The position numbers and the translations under genes are program-made. 64,000 nucleotides of DNA from Pteria penguin (taxonomy: Eukaryota > Mollusca > Bivalvia > Pterioida > Pteriidae): the NCBI GenBank assembly GCA_035048485.1, contig CM068584.1, positions 63,656,420 through 63,720,419 of the forward strand, written 5' to 3'. This document shows, one piece after another, positions 59,701 through 64,000 of the stretch. The notes beneath the pieces are model-generated. The model saw nothing but the letters and a program-made list of their open reading frames with translations, did not search any database and had not been told where the DNA came from. Numbering within the stretch: the stretch's first letter is position 1; the number at the start of each line of letters is the position of its first letter.

Positions 59701-61161
59701 TATTGAACTTCCAAAGGAAAACATTGTGAGGGAAACGTAGTCTACTATGAATTAGAATAAATATAATAATGAATTAATCAGATGTATAGTGGTACCATGT
59801 GGTTTTTATGAGGTTATTAATTGCTAGGTCAATAGCTAAATGGCGAACTTTTCATTCACCAAATAAGTGGTGAAATGAAAGAGCACACTTTTATAGATAA
59901 ACTCCCATACAGTGAACTAGATTCAACAGGTTGCTAAAGTTGAAAAGTAATACAATTTATTAATAGTACTATTTTGAAATAAACAGTTGATGTCCCAAAT
60001 ATATCATGTGACTTTATAATGACCATACAGGCTTTCTGAAGGCGAACCTAGTTTTCTAAACTGCAGGAATACAACTTTAAGTCAGAAGAGAAGAGGATCA
60101 GGACTATATCGCCTTTAGAAATCTTTTGACATGATCTGTAATCGGATTCCCTCCGGTGTGAATTACCTTTTCTTCTTTAACAAAATTATTTTTTCTGAAC
60201 TTACCATTTTAAAATCCAATATATCTTAAACCACTTTGTATATCTTTCCGAACAAAAATGAAACCGGAAAATGTGCTACATTATACAGTACCCGAGTTAG
60301 TCTGTTGAATAAAGTGCATTCTTATTTCCAAAGTAAATTACACAAAAATCTTGTACACGTTATCGAACATCTATAAAGAATTGATTATAAATCTGAAAAC
60401 GCCTTTATTCTTTAAATTAAAACCTACAAGTGGCAGCTGTAGTATCCAGATAAATTGGGCTAAACTATCAGTCCATTTGGACTTTGGGAATATAGAATTG
60501 CTTTGTTTGATATTGGATAGCAAATTCAGGAAATCAGAAATGAAATCATTCAGGATTTTAACTAAATACGCATGTCAATTCATAGAGAGTTCCTTTGAAA
60601 AACATATTAGACATATGACACAGTTGTCTGAGAAGAAATGCTGACATGCACACAATGCAAACATAACCACACATCCGAATTTATGAAAATCATAGCGTAG
60701 TGACAAAAAGGACTTTATGATTTCTATTAGTAAAGTACCGACGATAATTCGTGCAAAGATTGAAATGCATTTGGTTTTCTGTGCAATGATCACAAAAAAG
60801 ATATGAAAAGATCAGACAAAACAACAACGTCAGTAAACGTAATACACATATTTTTCGAATATTTAAATGCTAATTTTCAGAAACTTAACGGAACCTTTAG
60901 ATTTCATAAGATTGCTTTGATGGAATTTGTGTAAGAAGAAATAATTCAACATGGCAACCCTGAACTAAATAAATGGCATACCAGCGTGAGCACCTCTACC
61001 AAAGTTAGAAGAAATAGGCAAAGGCCATTACTATAAAAGGATGGAAACTGCAAAGAAATTATTTATTTATAATTAAAATTCCGGTAAAACATTGTTAAAG
61101 CCATTCATTTGTATATTGTAGGAGATAAATATAGAATATAGGAGATACTGATTTGACTTAC
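59700..61161. other. Intronic, no exon recognised
   Basis: AT-rich; open frames such as 60,351-60,644 (+) have no motif and no splice context. No ankyrin signature (TPLH) was found on the minus strand. Confidence 0.45.
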
Positions 61162-61260
61162 CTTGTCCTTGACATTCACATTAACCTTAGCTTTGATAAG
61201 TAATTTCACTGTCTCACTGTGACCATTTGATACTGCTCTGTGGAGTGGAGTGTTCTCATC
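61162..61260 (-). CDS. Exon: ankyrin repeat
   Basis: 99 nt, phase 0/0, acceptor 'ctctttgaag' and donor GTAAGT. It reads ENTPLHRAVSNGHSETVKLL, then IKAKVNVNVKDK. All ankyrin consensus positions are present (TPLH, GH, the V-N-V finger). Confidence 0.93.
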
Positions 61261-61262
61261 CT

Positions 61263-63881
61263 TCAAAGAGAAAGCTAAAATAAGAAAGAATACCTTATCA
61301 ATTTGAAAATTATAAAAATATCACCGTCTAATATTACCTGGTAGAGTTGAGTACCAAAACTCAACAAATTTAAAATATTCTCCACGAACACACACCAATG
61401 AGTCATATGGTACAACTGTTATTAATGATACAAAAATTGTATTTGATTACTGTTTTATTAATCAGTAAGTTGTGAATGAATGTTTATATTTAAATTTAAG
61501 AGTATAATCTTATCAAACATCGGTTGACTTACTGTAAAATGAAAAGAATTACATGAAAGACATACCAAGAACATAATACTAGTGTCATTGGTTTGAAAGA
61601 ATAATTAACTCTTTGTATTTAATATAAAAGGAATCTCAATGGCACATTACAGCAAATCAGTTTTAGGGTTTATAGAAGTGACGAAATAGAAGTGTGCGTA
61701 ACCGAAATACTGGACGGTGTCGCTGTATGCGTCAGAATTTTTCATATTTTTCAGATTTTTGCAGTTTTTTTCAGGGTCGTCAGTGTTTTCCAGTGTAGAA
61801 TTCAGGTTTTTCAGTCTTTATCAGGGAAGAATCCGGTGTCTTCTAGAGTTGTCCAGAGTTTATCACAGGAAACCCGGATATTAAGGGATTTTACTGCTCA
61901 GTAATGTTAGGTGCTTGTACTGGTTCTTCTGTATGTTACTGTGTGTGTGTTTTAGTAAACAAAATAAGAGAGAATATTCACCGATTCAGCCTTATAACGA
62001 AAGTCACCACGTAGATATACGGTATTAGATTTAATGATATAAAAAGACATATAATGACATCACAAAGATATTCGACTATAGTGCATTTATGATACCAACT
62101 TAAGACGATTATTTTATATGATGGTAGTCAACCAATTGGTTTTCCTAACCGGTTAATCAATGGTCAAGAAGTGTCTCAAGTTGAGAGGTGATAAAAATAT
62201 GTAAACACGTATGGTAATGCAGAAAAAAACATAGTGGTATCAAAAATATATTAAGCGATATCAAAATGAGGAAACAGTGCTCTGCGGTCTATAAGCGAGT
62301 TCAGACCGTAGATCTGTAGAAGTTCCGACTCACAGTCAGAGGGGACGAAACCATGTCTCCTTTAAAGTCCCCATTACTCTGTCAGTCAGAGTGCAACGTT
62401 CAAGTAAAAGTATGTATTGCCGTAGAGGGGCCAATACAAGATGACGAAGGTGTTTAATTATTTTGGAACTCCACGAAATAAAGTTGTTCTAACTGGGCCG
62501 TGTACTACTATTTATAGAAAACGCTCAAAATTCAAACGAAACCCAAATCACAGAACGGGAAAGTGAACCATCATCATTATCTTTCACGGCTCTTATGTTA
62601 CATGGAACGATCAAACTATCAGCACAGGTCACTTCTCCCATTACGTCTTGAATTTCTTATGATTTACTTATTTATAATGGTAAAATTATCACTTCTATTC
62701 GAGATTGTTTTTGAATGTAAGAACTTTGCAGCTTTTCAAAAAATTAAGATCTGTTAAACATAGATGGACTATTTTCTTAACTTATGATTTGGGGAATCGA
62801 ATATTGTGTTTCGGAAAGAAAGATAGGGAAATTGAGGAGAAATTTGATTTATTAAAGTACGTTTATTTTTTGAATGCGTCTTCTTGGTCATTTTTGTCAT
62901 ACAGCTTTGTCGGATGTCTGCAGTTTTCTCTTCAAAAATAGTTAAAATCTATTTGGTAATGTAATATAAGGTGCAGATCTTGTGTTCATGGAATTTTTTT
63001 CGAAAACTGCAGTTCACAATATTTGTGTGTCGAGCCAGAATTAGAAAACAAGACACATATTTCATTAGAATATAGTGTGACCATACAGTGGGTATTGTCT
63101 GCATAGATCAATCATACTATCAGTAAAATACTTTGAATTTTAAATAATAATTTAATAACTAATTCATTAAAACGACTAGGATATTGTTCTCTATGGCAGT
63201 GGGTTTAATGAAAAAAACAAAGGTGTTTCCAATTTACTACAGCCAAAACATGACGAAAGATTTGCTTTATTGCTTTGATTGTTGCATATATACCATGATA
63301 TGTATACCATAATATTATGAGGTGAGTTGAAACGTGGTTCCGAAACCCGAATAATACTTATGCAATTTATTTTTTCATATTTGAAAAAAAAAAATCACAA
63401 TAATTTTGCCACTCGCAGATCAATATACATATATCAACAAGATGATCCAAGTCATCCTCATCTTTGCCGTCGTATAATTCGCCTCCATCGATAAATGATG
63501 GTATTTAATTACCTCTGAATGACAATATAAAACCGAGGGACAGTATGTAGTAGAAGGGAATATGGCATCAATGTGGCATGTGATTTTCAACCACATATGA
63601 CAGTGAAAGCATTAACCAGCAATATGGAGATACACCTTTATATTTCAGACCTTCAGGAGGGGTATGAAAAAGGAAGCAATTAATTATTGACACGCCATGC
63701 TGATATGTATCCCCTGTAAAAATAATCATATTTTAGAACGTGCTGAGTCAAACAACGTGTCGTATTCAATCCAGCATGAATTAATAATGTAACACTGTAG
63801 AAAAAGATGTATTTAAAGATACGAATATATATAGTGTAATGAAATTCTTTTGTTCAACATTTTCTGGTATTTTTTACATAC
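61263..63881. other. Intronic; CAG-tailed pyrimidine minisatellite, otherwise empty
   Basis: At 61,735-61,865 the plus strand has reiterated 'tttttcag'-type words every 10-20 bases. The rest is AT-rich with no exon pattern. 62,270-62,420 is slightly richer in GC but has no frame of note. Confidence 0.45.
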
Positions 63882-63980
63882 CTCGTTCTTGGCATTCACA
63901 TCAGCATCGGCTTCGATAAGTGTTTTCGTTAATTTAATGTGACCATGAGATGCTGCATTGAGGAGTGGTGTGTTCCCATC
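63882..63980 (-). CDS. Exon: ankyrin repeat (most N-terminal in window)
   Basis: 99 nt, phase 0/0, acceptor 'tatacttgtag' and donor GTATGT. It reads GNTPLLNAASHGHIKLTKTL, then IEADADVNAKNE. The canonical TPLH is TPLL here. As it begins in phase 0 with a full acceptor, further exons must lie beyond the right edge, so the N-terminus, including any kinase, is not visible. Confidence 0.92.
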
Positions 63981-64000
63981 CTACAAGTATAGCAGTATTT

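Larger units (their letters stand above)
36822..63980 (-). other. Gene span: ankyrin-ROC-COR-death domain protein (5' end outside window)
   Basis: Minus-strand gene running from beyond 64 kb to a stop at 36,822. Supported exons in transcription order are 63,980-63,882, 61,260-61,162, 58,392-58,294, 58,175-58,077 and 53,760-53,662 (ankyrin, 99 nt each). Next come 50,268-50,008, 49,747-49,535 and 48,824-48,721 (ROC), 47,865-46,776 (COR), 38,554-38,265 (death domain) and 37,162-36,822 (death domain and stop). Phases match from ROC exon 1 through COR. Unresolved are the exon joining ankyrin to ROC (it must start phase 0 and end phase 1), the COR-to-death link, and how the two death exons combine. 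The order is that of DAPK1 after its kinase, which suggests a cytosolic signalling scaffold in cell death or innate immunity. This role is inferred from the family. No kinase is visible. Confidence 0.85.

Noticed and set aside
1..64000. CRISPR arrays, bacterial operons, integrons or phage modules
   Set aside because: No regular short-repeat/spacer array and no bacterial-type gene packing. The window is clearly eukaryotic nuclear DNA.

Overview
Organism and character. The window is AT-rich animal nuclear DNA: split genes with canonical GT/AG junctions, two families of tRNA-derived SINEs, and degraded TA-target transposons, pogo-like, THAP/DDE_4 and Penelope-like elements. There is no bacterial-style coding. 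The SINE tails, the ~133-bp 'TGACCTTTGACC' array and the lineage-typical reverse transcriptase suggest a lophotrochozoan, most likely a bivalve mollusc. That placement is inference from repeat style, not from a marker gene.

Region 1, 1-26 kb. This is gene-poor. A possible first coding exon lies at 367-423. Most of the rest is at least three diverged, head-to-tail, colinear copies of a 5-6 kb segment (A ~1.75-6.77 kb, B ~8.2-18.56 kb, C ~19.5-25.9 kb). They are interrupted by SINEs, a tandem array rich in nuclear-receptor half-sites (10.4-11.9 kb), a 2.65-kb element flanked by TTAA (13.2-15.9 kb), a Penelope-like retroelement carrying a SINE with a 13-bp target duplication (16.2-18.3 kb), small TIR elements and a strong 35-bp-stem hairpin (25.4 kb).

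Region 2, 26-36.8 kb. This holds dead DNA transposons: a THAP + DDE_4 transposase relic on + with a convergent YqaJ-like fragment on - (ISL2EU-like layout), then a complete but broken pogo-like element with matching TIRs and TA duplications (29,047-32,303). A degenerate TAC-rich tract follows, split by a 364-bp foldback element.

Region 3, 36.8-64 kb. One large minus-strand gene fills the right half and runs off the right edge at its 5' side. In transcription order it shows five 99-nt ankyrin exons, a ROC-type GTPase domain on three exons (P-loop GHIGVGKT, DFAG, THIDK), a COR exon, and two death-domain exons. This ankyrin-ROC-COR-death order is that of the C-terminal part of DAPK1. Any kinase would lie outside the window. 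Splice phases agree across ROC and COR. The COR exon carries a one-base frameshift in an A7 run. The two death-domain exons are phase-incompatible in series, which suggests alternative 3' ends or an unseen exon. The ankyrin array has grown by exon-plus-intron duplication, and a relic ankyrin exon survives at 56.38 kb. Its introns host SINEs, two TA-flanked Tc1/mariner-like elements with GGTGCAG ends (one with a frameshifted HTH transposase remnant), and a foldback element.
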